Assembly (NCBI GenBank): GCA_025617745.1
Contig: CM046853.1
Span: 1,732,873-1,796,872 of the forward strand
Direction of reading: 5' to 3'
Source of the DNA: Heliocidaris erythrogramma
Taxonomy: Eukaryota; Echinodermata; Echinoidea; Camarodonta; Echinometridae
DNA: 64,000 nt
The notes beneath the pieces were generated by a model that was not told where the DNA came from, did no database searches, and saw nothing but the letters and a program-made list of their open reading frames with translations. Positions 39,201 through 45,413 of the stretch are shown here, piece by piece. The stretch's first letter is position 1, and every line of letters begins with the position of its first letter. Made by a program: the position numbers and the translations under genes.

Positions 39201-40159
39201 ATCTTTCTTGAAAGTGTGAAGTCCTGAAAAGGACTGTAAACCAGATGAGAAGGCTGAGAGTGGAGAAGACTCGATGTTTCGGACAGGTTGACTCTCCGTC
39301 ATCAGGAAAGATTACTTCTTCACTCTCTGAATTTCTATCTCGCCTTTCCTTTTCTTCTCCTCTCAACTTTTCTCCACTTTCTTCTTCTTACTCAATAGTC
39401 CTCTTCAGGACCAACCACATGGTGAACCGTAAACCTTCTCCACGTTGAAGACTATTTCCTTTGTGCTCTGTCTGTCAATCAATATTAATAGCTGTGGATA
39501 GGTACAGATTCAACCAAGTTGCATTTGAAGTATTCACTTGTGTAGGAGGGGATGAAAGAACTACATGTTCATATTGTAAATTGTAGAACACAATACCATT
39601 TCCACTGCAAGCTCATTTATATCATGATTTTGGTTCATAATACAAATTCTCTTTCAGCCTTACACATGTACCACAGCATATCATAAATGAACTATAATTT
39701 TAACATTACTGATCTGTCTTGTTAGCCATTTGTTTATGTTCTACGCTTTTTTTACATTTAAACAGATATACAATTTTCTGTACAGCTCTTAAATACTCTT
39801 ATTTTATTGGTTCCTGGTAGTTATGAAGTGGATCAAAGGTGACTAGAGGAAGCACATAAACATTACTAATTGACTCAATCAACTTCTGTTTGAATATAAT
39901 TGAATCTGTTGATATTCCTGTACATCATAAAATTTTGAAGAATACATAGATATACTTCAAGATGCGCAACACATATGACATAACTTTGTTTTTCTTTTCT
40001 AGTGATGGAGATATCCTTCATGTTGAAATGTATGACACGATTAGCTCCAAACATGTGAACATTGGGGATGCTCTAGTGAATGCTGGCTTTGCAAAACGCA
40101 CCCAGACTCACCAGACAACAGAGCGATGTGCTACTACGCAGGATATGGCTAAAAAGTAA
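11424..40159 (+). CDS. Multi-Tudor, CCCH zinc-finger protein (whole gene, about 19 coding exons)
   Basis: The exons join without phase conflict: 11470-11592, 16436-16577, 17066-17235, 18156-18374 (or 18413), 18724-18905, 20013-20122, 20582-20751, 24663-24851, 25845-25980, 26337-27710, 28389-28494, 28846-28970, 29388-29606 (or 29585), 30802-30894, 33999-34242, 34536-34680, 35307-35467, 38956-39012, 40003-40159. The product is about 1,373 residues: coiled coil (1-90), Ser/Thr-rich linker, Tudor 1 (about 240-470), Lys-rich basic stretch (about 516-529), Tudor 2 (about 777-1010), acidic linker, CCCH finger (1097-1116), Tudor 3 (about 1125-1360). Each Tudor is the extended type with a flanking SN-like fold. 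Such proteins bind dimethyl-arginine tails of Piwi proteins in germ granules. Coiled coil + CCCH + Tudor recalls Drosophila Krimper. No RING or MYND was seen. Seen: domains and phases. Inferred: piRNA role. Confidence 0.85.
11436..11552 (+). promoter_or_regulatory. Upstream ORF overlapping the Tudor start codon
   Basis: An ATG at 11436 opens a 38-codon ORF in another frame that ends at the TGA at 11550-11552, beyond the main start at 11470. If the 5' UTR is as drawn, ribosomes must leak past it. It could lower translation of the main ORF. Confidence 0.4.
11470..11592 (+). CDS. Tudor gene, coding exon 1 (N-terminal helix)
   Basis: The exon begins at an acceptor (CACACAG|T, 11424). The frame has a TAG at 11440-11442, so ATG 11470 is the first usable start: MSSSRKKHIVAEMKKILEQR, then KAELEFNEREII. 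The sequence is a charged amphipathic helix suited to a coiled coil. The donor is GAG|GTAAGA, phase 0. The next intron is 4.8 kb because it holds an LTR element. Confidence 0.75.
11875..12793. mobile_element. DNA element inserted in the 5' LTR
   Basis: About 919 bp that interrupt the LTR. CTTTA stands on both sides (11870-11874, 12794-12798), and the LTR sequence continues across the gap. The element ends show a weak inverted match (TAGAGCAC / GTGTTCTA), and an internal pair of imperfect inverted copies (AAGCAGACGATGTCC at about 12096 and its partner around 12577-12620) adds foldback character. The minus-strand ORF at 11980-12210 has no known domain. The class is uncertain. Confidence 0.5.
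12982..14040 (+). CDS. Gag-like protein of the LTR element
   Basis: The first 90 residues or so resemble a retrotransposon Gag/capsid N-terminal region, with a pattern of short helices (SLEWLGGFQNYLQASGVTLA, FGLLLYLRGDALQDLF, YEVAVKAFSNYF). The rest is unusually acidic, with Asp runs and a loosely repeated ERxxDGLxxDCQxxxDAAQ motif. No zinc knuckle, protease or polymerase was seen. It is part of the 11613-16059 fossil, not a host gene. Confidence 0.6.
   Translation: MDLPPPFIFRLCETTPRSLEWLGGFQNYLQASGVTLASQKFGLLLYLRGDALQDLFKELAPSVSSQDGHDNYEVAVKAFSNYFNSTPAVEEESLVTSYDGDDDDDEVYYINYPLSRSSIEAENISEVSSHEGDDDFKIKEHERLCDGLDQDCQLEPEAAQETDNRYEGMSEHDDTERHHDGLEKDCQQEFDAAQSMLSLLAKHEREPPGNSRDEDIERQRHCLDDDCQPNTAVQDDLLPEKQDPEPPDIPDHFKVPEPEVDDIDMIERQYDSPDDRQLDAAQIPLPPRKGDDVSRNLNNIYREDEWADDSNATPKRHPDSAPDDEQSTCSVPEIITTRDPTIDPRSQTRNRA
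16436..16577 (+). CDS. Tudor gene, coding exon 2 (coiled coil, end)
   Basis: It encodes TLGQLKSLLKETDKKKFLKA then FPSVSVKMDKSLTALMMI, continuing the charged helical region from exon 1. The acceptor is CTTAG|A and the donor TCAG|GTATGC. It ends in phase 1. Confidence 0.8.
17066..17235 (+). CDS. Tudor gene, coding exon 3 (linker)
   Basis: Low-complexity acidic Ser/Thr linker (DESSTDGASDRDTAEACDTP...). The acceptor is CTTAG|A and the donor CCAG|GTGAGT. Enters in phase 1, leaves in phase 0. Confidence 0.75.
18156..18374 (+). CDS. Tudor gene, coding exon 4 (Ser-rich linker)
   Basis: Ser/Thr-rich linker (STSTPSSSSHQSVSPSKESN...). It has two possible in-frame donors: CACAG|GTAATG at 18374 and ATACTG|GTATGG at 18413. 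The longer form adds 13 residues (VMQQANQTVQEIL). Both leave phase 0, so both keep the frame. Confidence 0.7.
18724..18905 (+). CDS. Tudor gene, coding exon 5 (Tudor 1, first strands)
   Basis: It contains LPVGMRIEVVVSEVVSPSIF followed by WIQPTQ, the conserved opening of an extended Tudor domain (V.V..V.SP..FW.Q). The donor is GATTAG|GTGAGA, phase 2. Confidence 0.85.
19039..19600 (-). mobile_element. piggyBac derivative with remnant transposase N-terminus
   Basis: Bounded by TTAA (19035-19038, 19601-19604), with ends CCCTTTGAATCCGG and inverted ...GGGTTCAAAGGG, the CCC...GGG start typical of piggyBac. It is 562 bp, much too short for a full element, and lies in the Tudor gene intron after exon 5. 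Confidence 0.75.
19228..19376 (-). pseudogene. Truncated piggyBac transposase N-terminal ORF
   Basis: It reads MARKTCTADEARAILLGDSV then EDIDDLEYCQSSDFEGEIDT, matching the basic-start, acidic N-terminal style of piggyBac transposases (MxRRxxTxEEAxxxLxxSDSE). The ORF is open through its own stop after about 49 codons, and no catalytic DDD domain follows. It is a deletion derivative. Confidence 0.6.
19773..19850 (+). other. Cryptic or alternative 78-nt exon inside Tudor 1
   Basis: It lies between an acceptor (ATAG|C) and a possible donor (CTATT|GTAGAT). It is 78 nt, fits the phase-2 junction on both sides, and encodes SSLDELAELVQSLYDSSAEL then RENKQLL, a helix much like the one that follows the first Tudor strands. 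Tudor 1 is already canonical without it. Reading past the donor meets TAG at once. Confidence 0.35.
20013..20122 (+). CDS. Tudor gene, coding exon 6 (Tudor 1, barrel start)
   Basis: It encodes RKYYSSVMKLPPFQPKVGMY then CCACFTNDDCWYRARIIG. The motif C.A.F..DD.WYRA is the signature of the Tudor barrel. The donor is ATAG|GTTTGT, phase 1. Confidence 0.85.
20582..20751 (+). CDS. Tudor gene, coding exon 7 (Tudor 1, binding core)
   Basis: It carries VDVIYIDYGNRERIAVSRLR; YIDYGN holds the aromatic-cage and Asn positions that bind methyl-arginine in Tudor proteins. It ends with QAVCCKLAR and donor GTAAGA, phase 0. Confidence 0.9.
20752..24662. other. 3.9-kb intron, no gene seen
   Basis: AT-rich intron with a (CT)n microsatellite at about 21220-21275, a C-run at 21846 and short GTTT repeats near 24090. 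The stretch 22078-22188 can be read as an exon but is not needed for the protein. No clear transposon was seen. Confidence 0.6.
24663..24851 (+). CDS. Tudor gene, coding exon 8 (Tudor 1, SN-like part)
   Basis: It encodes VKPTGKGVSHWSTEETDFFT then QMTFGRKLTAIVV, the usual W...A..FF segment after a Tudor core. It joins exon 7 directly in phase 0 (donor CTG|GTAAGA). Confidence 0.9.
24925..25287 (-). mobile_element. tRNA-derived SINE, minus strand
   Basis: Read on the minus strand it has a tRNA-like head (GTCGAGTGGTTTAATC, then GGGATCGAACCCCGGCACGG), a body with GTTAAATGGGTACC and GGAATGCTCCCC, and a tail GGCGCTATATAAGAAACAG followed by AT-rich repeats. It shares the body motifs and tail with the SINE at 60356-60725. 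It sits in a Tudor gene intron. Confidence 0.75.
25845..25980 (+). CDS. Tudor gene, coding exon 9
   Basis: It encodes VDVAKLMVSQKCALPDDQCS and a Ser/Thr/His-rich linker. The VN..L...G.A-like start closes Tudor 1. The acceptor CCAAG|G has a weak polypyrimidine tract, so the boundary is less certain. Ends in phase 1. Confidence 0.7.
26337..27710 (+). CDS. Tudor gene, coding exon 10 (large; basic linker and Tudor 2)
   Basis: This 1.37-kb exon is the largest in the gene. It begins with a linker holding a Lys/Arg cluster (GKRKKKKKTKRSKRP), which may be a nuclear-localisation or RNA-binding patch, then a long Ser/Thr/Glu-rich disordered part. It ends with Tudor 2: IVSPQEFYIHLV, then CCGKFGEDNRWYRG, and VLVKYVDFGNEEWIPE. 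YVDFGN keeps the aromatic and Asn positions. The donor is AAAG|GTAATG, phase 1. The plus-strand reading continues upstream of 26337, but the splice phase argues for the start given. Confidence 0.9.
27896..28145 (-). repeat. AT-rich repeat, possible LINE 3' tail on the minus strand
   Basis: GAATTGAATTGAATATTCAT-like sequence (minus strand) next to a degenerate TATATAGTG array (about 27970-28028). It resembles a LINE 3' tail in the reverse direction. Family not identified. Confidence 0.3.
28389..28494 (+). CDS. Tudor gene, coding exon 11 (Tudor 2, SN-like part)
   Basis: It encodes GSSSEWSEECKRSLIEMGQF then EKLLTGHVIHVGGTW. The acceptor is TTTAG|G and the donor GGAA|GTAAGT, phase 2. Confidence 0.85.
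28846..28970 (+). CDS. Tudor gene, coding exon 12 (Tudor 2, end)
   Basis: It encodes KKCTWLEVRDNSEGEGVCLN then QRLVDLGLASSHYYKK; LNQRLVDLGLA is the standard closing motif of an extended Tudor domain. Donor CATG|GTAAGT, phase 1. Confidence 0.88.
29388..29606 (+). CDS. Tudor gene, coding exon 13 (acidic linker)
   Basis: Glu/Pro-rich linker (EAIQPEPSQLDGPDTKEPEE...). Two phase-1 donors are possible: CCTG|GTGTAG at 29585 and ATGA|GTGAGG at 29606. The second fits the donor consensus better. Confidence 0.75.
29647..30640. repeat. Tandem 130-160 bp intronic repeats split by a MITE
   Basis: It starts with a hairpin-like ATGCCTCCACCTACC...GGTGGTCCTGGAGGCAT, then repeats with shared blocks (AGTATGTATCACCATAGGAA, TCTGATTAGATTTTGG, AGGTCAAAGGTCA.GGAGGTCATT, GCAGGTTTTTGCCTTGTTA). 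Three units are recognisable, the last two separated by the TTAA MITE at 30024-30471. Confidence 0.65.
30024..30471. mobile_element. TTAA-flanked palindromic MITE, copy 2 (internally deleted)
   Basis: Same ends as at 151-757, with TTAA at 30020-30023 and 30472-30475. It is 448 bp because most of the right half of the palindrome is missing, so it is less able to fold. Inserted in the tandem repeats of a Tudor gene intron. Confidence 0.85.
30802..30894 (+). CDS. Tudor gene, coding exon 14 (CCCH zinc finger)
   Basis: It encodes STIEGRVCKYYAAGKRCYKG then PNCPFEHPRR. The four zinc ligands are spaced C-x8-C-x5-C-x3-H, the standard CCCH type that usually binds RNA. It ends in phase 1 (CGTG|GTAAGA), which allows two fates: splicing to 33999 (Tudor 3) or to 31182 (repeat exon). 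Confidence 0.9.
31182..32368 (+). CDS. Alternative 3' exon of the Tudor gene: His/Pro/Ser/Tyr-rich 14-residue repeats
   Basis: An acceptor at ACAG|CTAGCAC (31182) fits the phase-1 donor of the CCCH exon and opens a frame beginning ASTFQDHRQQTPPFLHDWNH. Then come about 17 copies of a 42-bp repeat encoding SPPYHHQSPHSHKH with Asn, Gln or Tyr variants, then SPPLNSQPPSSPLRRS..., to TAA at 32366-32368. The frame stays protein-like for 65 more codons after that stop (to TAG 32564-32566), and a poly(A) signal AATAAA lies at 32646. The simplest reading is an isoform that keeps Tudor 1, Tudor 2 and the CCCH finger and replaces Tudor 3 with a low-complexity tail. A phase-neutral donor (TTGC|GTAGGT, 32198) would instead allow a 339-residue cassette. 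Confidence 0.6.
31285..32165. repeat. 42-bp minisatellite
   Basis: The unit CTACCACCACCAATCCCCTC plus ACTCTCATAAACATTCCCCTCC recurs about 17 times, with shorter variants at the start. Since 42 is a multiple of three, all frames on both strands stay open, which explains several overlapping ORFs. The minus strand is rich in G runs (GGGGATTGGTGGTGGTAGGG), so it could form G-quadruplexes. Confidence 0.95.
32646..32651 (+). terminator. Poly(A) signal of the alternative 3' exon
   Basis: AATAAA about 80 nt after the TAG at 32564 and 280 nt after the TAA at 32366. It supports transcripts ending here. Confidence 0.45.
32985..33475. repeat. Degenerate 65-75 bp tandem repeat
   Basis: About six units built on GTCCTGGGTGCCAGCAGGGT, AACAAA and CACCCCTCTCCT.TGGGTTCC. 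It lies in the intron between the alternative 3' exon and the Tudor 3 exons; no coding role is seen. Confidence 0.65.
33999..34242 (+). CDS. Tudor gene, coding exon 15 (Tudor 3, first strands)
   Basis: It encodes GKENLEQTEVFWCNTSVSLP, then GHWVALEVTAVHTSIHFWVQ. V.V..V.....FWVQ opens an extended Tudor domain. The acceptor is TACAG|G, phase 1; the donor is TTAA|GTATGT, phase 2. Confidence 0.88.
34536..34680 (+). CDS. Tudor gene, coding exon 16 (Tudor 3, barrel start)
   Basis: It encodes DLSLLALGEIVCAQFSKDDS then WYRARVVDVDAEANTVQ, the C.A.FS.D..WYRA Tudor signature. Donor CAG|GTAAGA, phase 0. Confidence 0.9.
35006..35306 (+). pseudogene. Decayed duplicate of Tudor 3 core exon, split by a MITE
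   Basis: GTATTCTATGTTGCCTATGG at 35006 and, beyond the MITE, AATGGTTGGTCAGATCAAAT at about 35243, then CCATCCAGCTTTGCCTCAG and CATCTACCATTC, closely match the start and middle of the real exon at 35307. The duplicate reads VFYVAYGK where the real exon reads VFYVDYGN, so the cage Asp and Asn positions are lost. It is broken by the MITE at 35032-35240 and would be out of use. Confidence 0.75.
35032..35240. mobile_element. TA-flanked palindromic MITE with CGCGAAA-rich arms
   Basis: CTGTAAACATGGA and TGGAAATTTTCGCG at the left pair with CGCGAAAATTTCCACTTTTA then CAG at the right. TA lies on both sides (35030-35031, 35241-35242), as for Tc1/mariner-type elements. It sits inside the duplicated exon. 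Confidence 0.75.
35307..35467 (+). CDS. Tudor gene, coding exon 17 (Tudor 3, binding core)
   Basis: It encodes VFYVDYGNCEWLVRSRIRPA then MPQFLHLPFQAVECFLGGL; FYVDYGN is the methyl-arginine-binding core. The acceptor is TTGTAG|G; the donor GATAG|GTAATC is weak, phase 2. Confidence 0.9.
35468..38955. other. 3.5-kb intron, no gene recognised
   Basis: It holds a four-unit 18-bp array (AAGTTAATCAAATAATCT, about 37434-37500) and a GC-richer patch near 37300-37400. Sharp composition changes suggest an old inserted element, but I could not identify its ends or any domain. The minus-strand ORF at 37701-38012 has no recognisable motif. Confidence 0.5.
38956..39012 (+). CDS. Tudor gene, coding exon 18 (short)
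   Basis: 57 nt encoding RKLFEELMMDKVLVGHVIS, the F.EL..DK.LV..V. segment of the SN-like fold. The acceptor is TTGCAG|G and the donor CTAG|GTAAGA, phase 2 to phase 2. Confidence 0.85.
39067..39446. mobile_element. Foldback element with arms of about 140 bp, in the last intron
   Basis: The left arm starts AACGTGGAGAAGGTTTACGG; the right arm is its inverted copy ending CCGTAAACCTTCTCCACGTT. Pairing continues through a purine-rich stretch (left) and pyrimidine-rich stretch (right) almost to the centre, with an insertion of about 30 nt near 39210. It carries no transposase. Confidence 0.75.
40003..40159 (+). CDS. Tudor gene, last coding exon
   Basis: It encodes SDGDILHVEMYDTISSKHVN then IGDALVNAGFAKR, the closing motif of an extended Tudor domain, and ends TTQDMAKK with TAA at 40157-40159. 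The acceptor is TTCTAG|T. Confidence 0.9.
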
Positions 40160-40934
40160 ACCAACATCCTAAGGTTTCTCTTCCTCCAGGAGTCTATCGC
40201 CTCAGTCTTTCTCTATAAAGGAATATCTTTAGGTGTGTGCCAAATCAATATACCATCGTTATGTTCCCCAAATCTGTATTTAGTCAACTCAGTATTCACT
40301 CTGTGTGACTCGTTCCATTTCTTGGGCATTACAGGTTTAGGTGGTATTAAAGTGCAATTTCTATGCAAATGCTTTATTCAAATTGTTCCTTCAATTAAAT
40401 AGCATATCCATTGCTGGTTGAGCCATGACTTAACACATTTGCTAAAAGAAAACATAACATCTTAAGAGTAAAATCTAGTCTTTAGCATAGTTGTATGTTA
40501 CATCTTGTTTTTTATGAGAATCATCTGGTAGAAGCTTAAGGATGTTGAAGAGGGTGAATTTAAGAAATGACTATAGTTTAGGTATCTTGTCATTCAACTA
40601 TTGATTGCTGGGGTCAAGGGTCATATTAGAAAGCAGTGTCATTGTTATCATGAACAGAAAATATGATATGTAAACAAAATTTCATTCTTAATCTTGTTAG
40701 ACATATTTCAAATGTATAGCAACATACGATGGATATTGATGTGTGTAAGCTTTAGCTGCATCTTCTTAAAAGGTTGTATATTTGAACTCAACAACCAGCT
40801 CTCGAGTATTGTGTTTATAATGGGATTTATAGAATTCTTCCACAATCATGACAAGGAGATTTGATATTTTCGAAGACAAAATGCTAACAACTTCAAGTTT
40901 TAAATTGAGATTTGAGTACTGGTCATGTTTTGCT
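40160..40934 (+). other. 3' UTR of the Tudor gene, end not determined
   Basis: No coding signal. An ATTAAA variant signal lies near 40395; no canonical AATAAA was found in this stretch. The transcript may extend through the minisatellite that follows. Confidence 0.4.
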
Positions 40935-41322
40935 TAGGGTTAGGGTTAGGGTTCAGACTACGTGTAAGTTAACCATATAGCATGTACACTATATCACTTT
41001 CATGTAACAAAGAAGGGTTAGGGTTAGGGTTCAGACTACCTGTAATTTCACCATATAGCATGTATACTATATCACTTTCATGTAACAAAGAAGGGTTAGG
41101 GTTAGGGTTCAGACTACGTGTAATTTCACCATATAGCATGTATACTATATCACTTTCATGTAACAAAGAAGGGTTAGGGTTAGGGTTCAGACTACCTGTA
41201 ATTTCACCATATAGCATGTATACTATATCACTTTCATGTAACAAAGAAGGGTTAGGGTTAGGGTTCAGACTACCTGTAATTTCACCATATAGCATGTATA
41301 CTATATCACTTTCATGTAACAT
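40935..41322. repeat. 78-bp minisatellite with telomere-like GGGTTA motifs
   Basis: Five units of 78 bp, each starting GGGTTAGGGTTAGGGTTCAG and continuing ACTACCTGTAATTTCACCAT, ending in ACAAAGAA. The units differ at only a few bases. Both strands read as ORFs, because 78 is a multiple of three. Confidence 0.95.
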
Positions 41323-41857
41323 TGCTCCTATGACGTTCTTCCAAAAAGAAGGAAAAAGCTCATAAATTATTTGTCACTTTTACCAGAACTAAACTTTGTC
41401 TTTAAATCTAGCCTTTTAAAGGATTTTTTTGTAACCTAGGGTAACTCTTGATGGAAAGAAACCCCTTTATCTTCAATACCACATCCTTTTAGGTACTTAA
41501 ATGAGATAGTTGATTCAGAGTTCTTTATTGTTTTGTTGATATTTTTCATATTGCCAAAGTTAATCATTGGTGCAGCTGATTTTTTGAAATATATTTGCCA
41601 AATGTACTTCATAATGTTTTCCTCAGTATTATTTCTTTTTTCTTGTTCATTTGTTCAGCAGTGCATGCTGGTAGAAAATAATAGCCAGTTATTTCATAGA
41701 TTCATACACATGTAAAGAGACTGCATTTTGATGTATATTATTTGATATCAATTTTTTCGTGCCACAAGCGAACTTGCCTATATCACTAAACAAATGAGGC
41801 TACAAGATATGATACAACAATCATTGCAGAAAGAAACTTGTCTAAGTTGTATCTTAA

Positions 41858-42462
41858 AGGCCAAGTCCACCCTAACAAAAAGTTGATTTGAATAAATAGA
41901 GAAAAATCCAACAAGCATAACACTGAAAATTTCATCAAATAGGATGTAAAATAAGAAAGTTATGGTATTTTAAAGTTTCGCTTAATTTCGCAAAACAGTT
42001 ATATGCACATCCTGCTCAGTATGCAAATGAGGGAACCAGTGATGTCACCCACTCACTATTTCTTTTGTATTTTATTACATGAAATACGAAATATTTTAAT
42101 TTTTCCTTGTTATAATGTGAAACAAGGTTTGATTCCTCGCTGAACATGTGTAATTGCCATTGTTGCAACCTATACACAATTCAATGAGAGCTTCCTAATT
42201 GTGAAATCTGCAGAAATTAAAATATTCTATATTTCACATAATAAAATACAAAAGAAATAGTGAGTGGGTGATGTCACTGGTTCCCTCATTTGCATACTGA
42301 GCAGGATGTGCATATAGTTAACTGTTTCGCGAAATTAAGCGAAACTTTAAAGTACCATAACTTTCTTATTTTACATCCTATTTGATGAAATTTTCAGTGT
42401 TATGCTTGTTGGATTTTTCTCTATTTATTCAAATCAACTTTTTGTTAGGGTGGACTTGGCCT
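41858..42462. mobile_element. TTAA-flanked palindromic MITE, copy 3
   Basis: 605 bp, with ends as in copy 1 and TTAA at 41854-41857 and 42463-42466. Near full-length palindrome. Downstream of the Tudor gene. Confidence 0.88.
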
Positions 42463-42466
42463 TTAA

Positions 42467-45233
42467 TAAACAAGAAATTTGATGACGAATGTGTTAAAAA
42501 AAATATAATGTGAATAGATGAAGGATTTTTTATTTTTTTGTGTTCATTTGCAAGAAAATCATAAAAGAGTTTGGGAGAATTTTCTATTGGTGATTGTACA
42601 TGTACAAAGCAACCAACAATAATCAGTGATATTCAGAAAATTTTTTGCTTTATTTATTTTTGAAAAACCAAACTGAACACCTTTATGGTTAATTGTGAGA
42701 TGATTATTATTCATCAAGAGGATATGATATTTTGTTGACCTTAAAATGTTTTAAACTTAAGTAGATGTACGGGTAAGTGACAACATGTGTCATTTTCTTT
42801 CACTCTTTGAATACATGTAACAGACGTTACCTACACTGCCTTACTAAAATGCAATAAGTTTACTGTTTGAAAGTTTGTTGACTTTGTAGATACCGGTATG
42901 TGATTACTTTTGAAAACTTTTGTACATACATATGCCAACGAAACGGACAAAACTTACCCTGATTTGAACATTTAATTGATATTATCTGTATGTATTTCAT
43001 TCTGGTTTGTTTTTCCTTGTTACATGTGAAAAGGTTTACTTCTGTGTATGTCATGATTATGTCAGCTTTATGTACATGAAATCACACTATGAAATAGTGG
43101 TGTTTGTAAAATATATCTACTTCTTGAAAGATGCTTGGTATATCTGTTTATGTTGTGCTAGGAACCTAAGAGATTTGACATTTTAGTCTGCTAATAAGAC
43201 TATGGTATTAACTATAATACACTTTCTTATTGTTTTCGTTGGTGTAGTATCAGTCATGTGTGTCTAGAAATACTCATTTCCTTGACCTGTAATCTAGCAT
43301 GTGCATGTTGTGTGTTAGATATCTGATATATGCATTTACACCATTAGAAGTTTAAGAGCTTCTATAATTGTGTATGTAGAGATTAAGAAACACCTTATTT
43401 GTTTGATATGTCAAATTATGTTTTGATCAATTTCTTTGTTTTTCAGTATTATTTGTACATTCTAAAACAAAATCTTTCATATGTACTCTAAATTTCCTTT
43501 TTTGTGTCGGAAGGAGAAAAGCAACAGCGGTGCTCTTTATTAAATATATATATTCTTGAGTTTTCAAAAAAGTTTCACAAAAGTTGTTTGTATTGTTGTT
43601 CACAGCAGTTGGCTTTGATTTATTTTAGATGTGAGAAAAATAAGCCCAGATATTTAACATAATAGTAGAATAACTACAGTACAGCCCACATTGTATCAGT
43701 CCATCGGTAGAGTAGTAACCTGTGCAAAAAAAAGTCCACCAAGCGATGTAGGCCTTTACATCACTGCAGGGGTGAGGTATTTAATCTTTTAAATGGATGG
43801 GAAGAGGGTTTGTGATAGGACATGATGAGAGGAGATAGTGGGCACTTTTGGGAAGGGAGAGAGGTGAAGTATGATAGAGGGAGAGAGAGAGAGAGGGAGG
43901 GAGAGAGAGGGGAGTATAGAAAGGATATGGAGTAAGTGGGAGAAAGAGACACAGGAGATAGATGGAGGAGAGAAAAAGAGGGAGAAATTGACGGAAGAAA
44001 AAAAAATACATCTTTGTCAACAGCAATATATTTTGCAGGATTTCACATCAGACCCTTCTCTTCAGGTCCCATGATCATATCGAACTTTAAATAACTAAGT
44101 CCTCATTGTGATGGTAAATAAAAATGTTTTATATTGGTACTCAATAAAATTATATCAATCCAGCTCAAATTTCCGAATTTTTTTGATATATAACTTTAGA
44201 TAAGGGAGGAATGAGCAGTTCACATAATCTAGCATTTTAAGTACACTGGTATCAGTTGTAGTAAAATACAAAACATTAAACATTGGCCAAAATATCGGTA
44301 GATGGAGCTAGAAACCATTAACAATCTGAGGAAGCCTCCCCTTGGCTATGCCAGTAACAGTAATGTCATCATACCTGGCGAGAAGCATCCGTAATGTGCC
44401 AATTATCAAGCAGACTATCTCGCAGAGCAGGAATTCAAAACCACTCATAGTGATAACGACTTGGGGAACGCCCTGATAAAATGTCAAAGGTCAGAGACCC
44501 GATTGCGCTCCCATCTGCGATAATGCATCACTGTGATTATTTGCATGCACAGAGGCTATAAGAAAGTTGGTATTTCACAATACAATCCAAAAACAAATAT
44601 TTCTTGGCCCCTGTCTTTACGTTTACCGTTGAAACGAAGAACTAGTAACTGGTGATCGTGAAAATATATCAGCCCGGTTTAACACGATATCTTCGCTTGT
44701 CAAAAAGCAAATGAATTAGGAATAGTGAAATCCATTCTACTGTCCATCCAAAATACCAACTTCAAAATGATAGGCTATATAGATCAAGGAGTTATTAGGA
44801 GGGCTACACAGACTCAGATAAACAGGTCAATGCCATGTAACATATATAAAATTTAGGTGTTTGGAAAATGGAAATTATAAGTGATGAATATGCACATCAA
44901 ATCTCTTTGACTTATAATAACTTATTATTTTGTATGTATTCGAAACACAACTTCTGTTTATATTCCTTTATCAGACATACGTATCATATACTAGATAGCT
45001 TGCATTCCTCGTGTATTCGTAATGTAACATTCACTGCTCCAAAACAAAAACATTCTTCTCTTAAAGGAATACGACATTTTATTTTCAAGAATTTAATTAG
45101 GTCTCCGCGACCTAGTTGTTTATGATATCATAATAGAATTTAGCAATGATTTTGTATAAAGAGAATAAGCAGTTAGCAATCAGCTCTCAGCCATTCAATC
45201 CATCTCGTCACACTTTCAATCAATCAGACCATC
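42467..45233. other. Intergenic, no gene recognised
   Basis: AT-rich, with a GA-rich purine tract at about 43870-43990. A short stretch at 44320-44470 reads protein-like on the minus strand (CEIVCLIIGTLRMLLARYDD) but has no recognisable family or clear splice sites. Confidence 0.5.
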
Positions 45234-45413
45234 ATGGGGTGGGGTTCGGAATTTTATGAAGCTACCAGTCTCAGGAATGCGGAGAGTTCACCGGATTTTA
45301 CTACTCGGGTCGCGGCTGTTTTGGTTACCATGGTAACGCTCCCGTCTGTACTCGTCAAGGATTTTATGACGATGCTTGCAGCGGAGAACCGAGACGTGTA
45401 TCTGTGCCATTAG
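45234..45413 (+). CDS. Possible 59-residue ORF in a GC-richer island
   Basis: ATG to TAG, reading MGWGSEFYEATSLRNAESSP then DFTTRVAAVLVTMVTLPSVL. Local GC and CpG are higher than the surroundings, as in a promoter or first exon. No family recognised; it may be non-coding. Confidence 0.2.
   Translation: MGWGSEFYEATSLRNAESSPDFTTRVAAVLVTMVTLPSVLVKDFMTMLAAENRDVYLCH

Noticed and set aside
40935-41322. CRISPR-like regular array
   Set aside because: The whole 78-bp unit repeats, with no unique spacers, and the DNA is animal.
44320-44480. Minus-strand protein-like stretch (IVCLIIGTLRMLLARYDDIT)
   Set aside because: No family match recognised and no clear splice sites; left unassigned.
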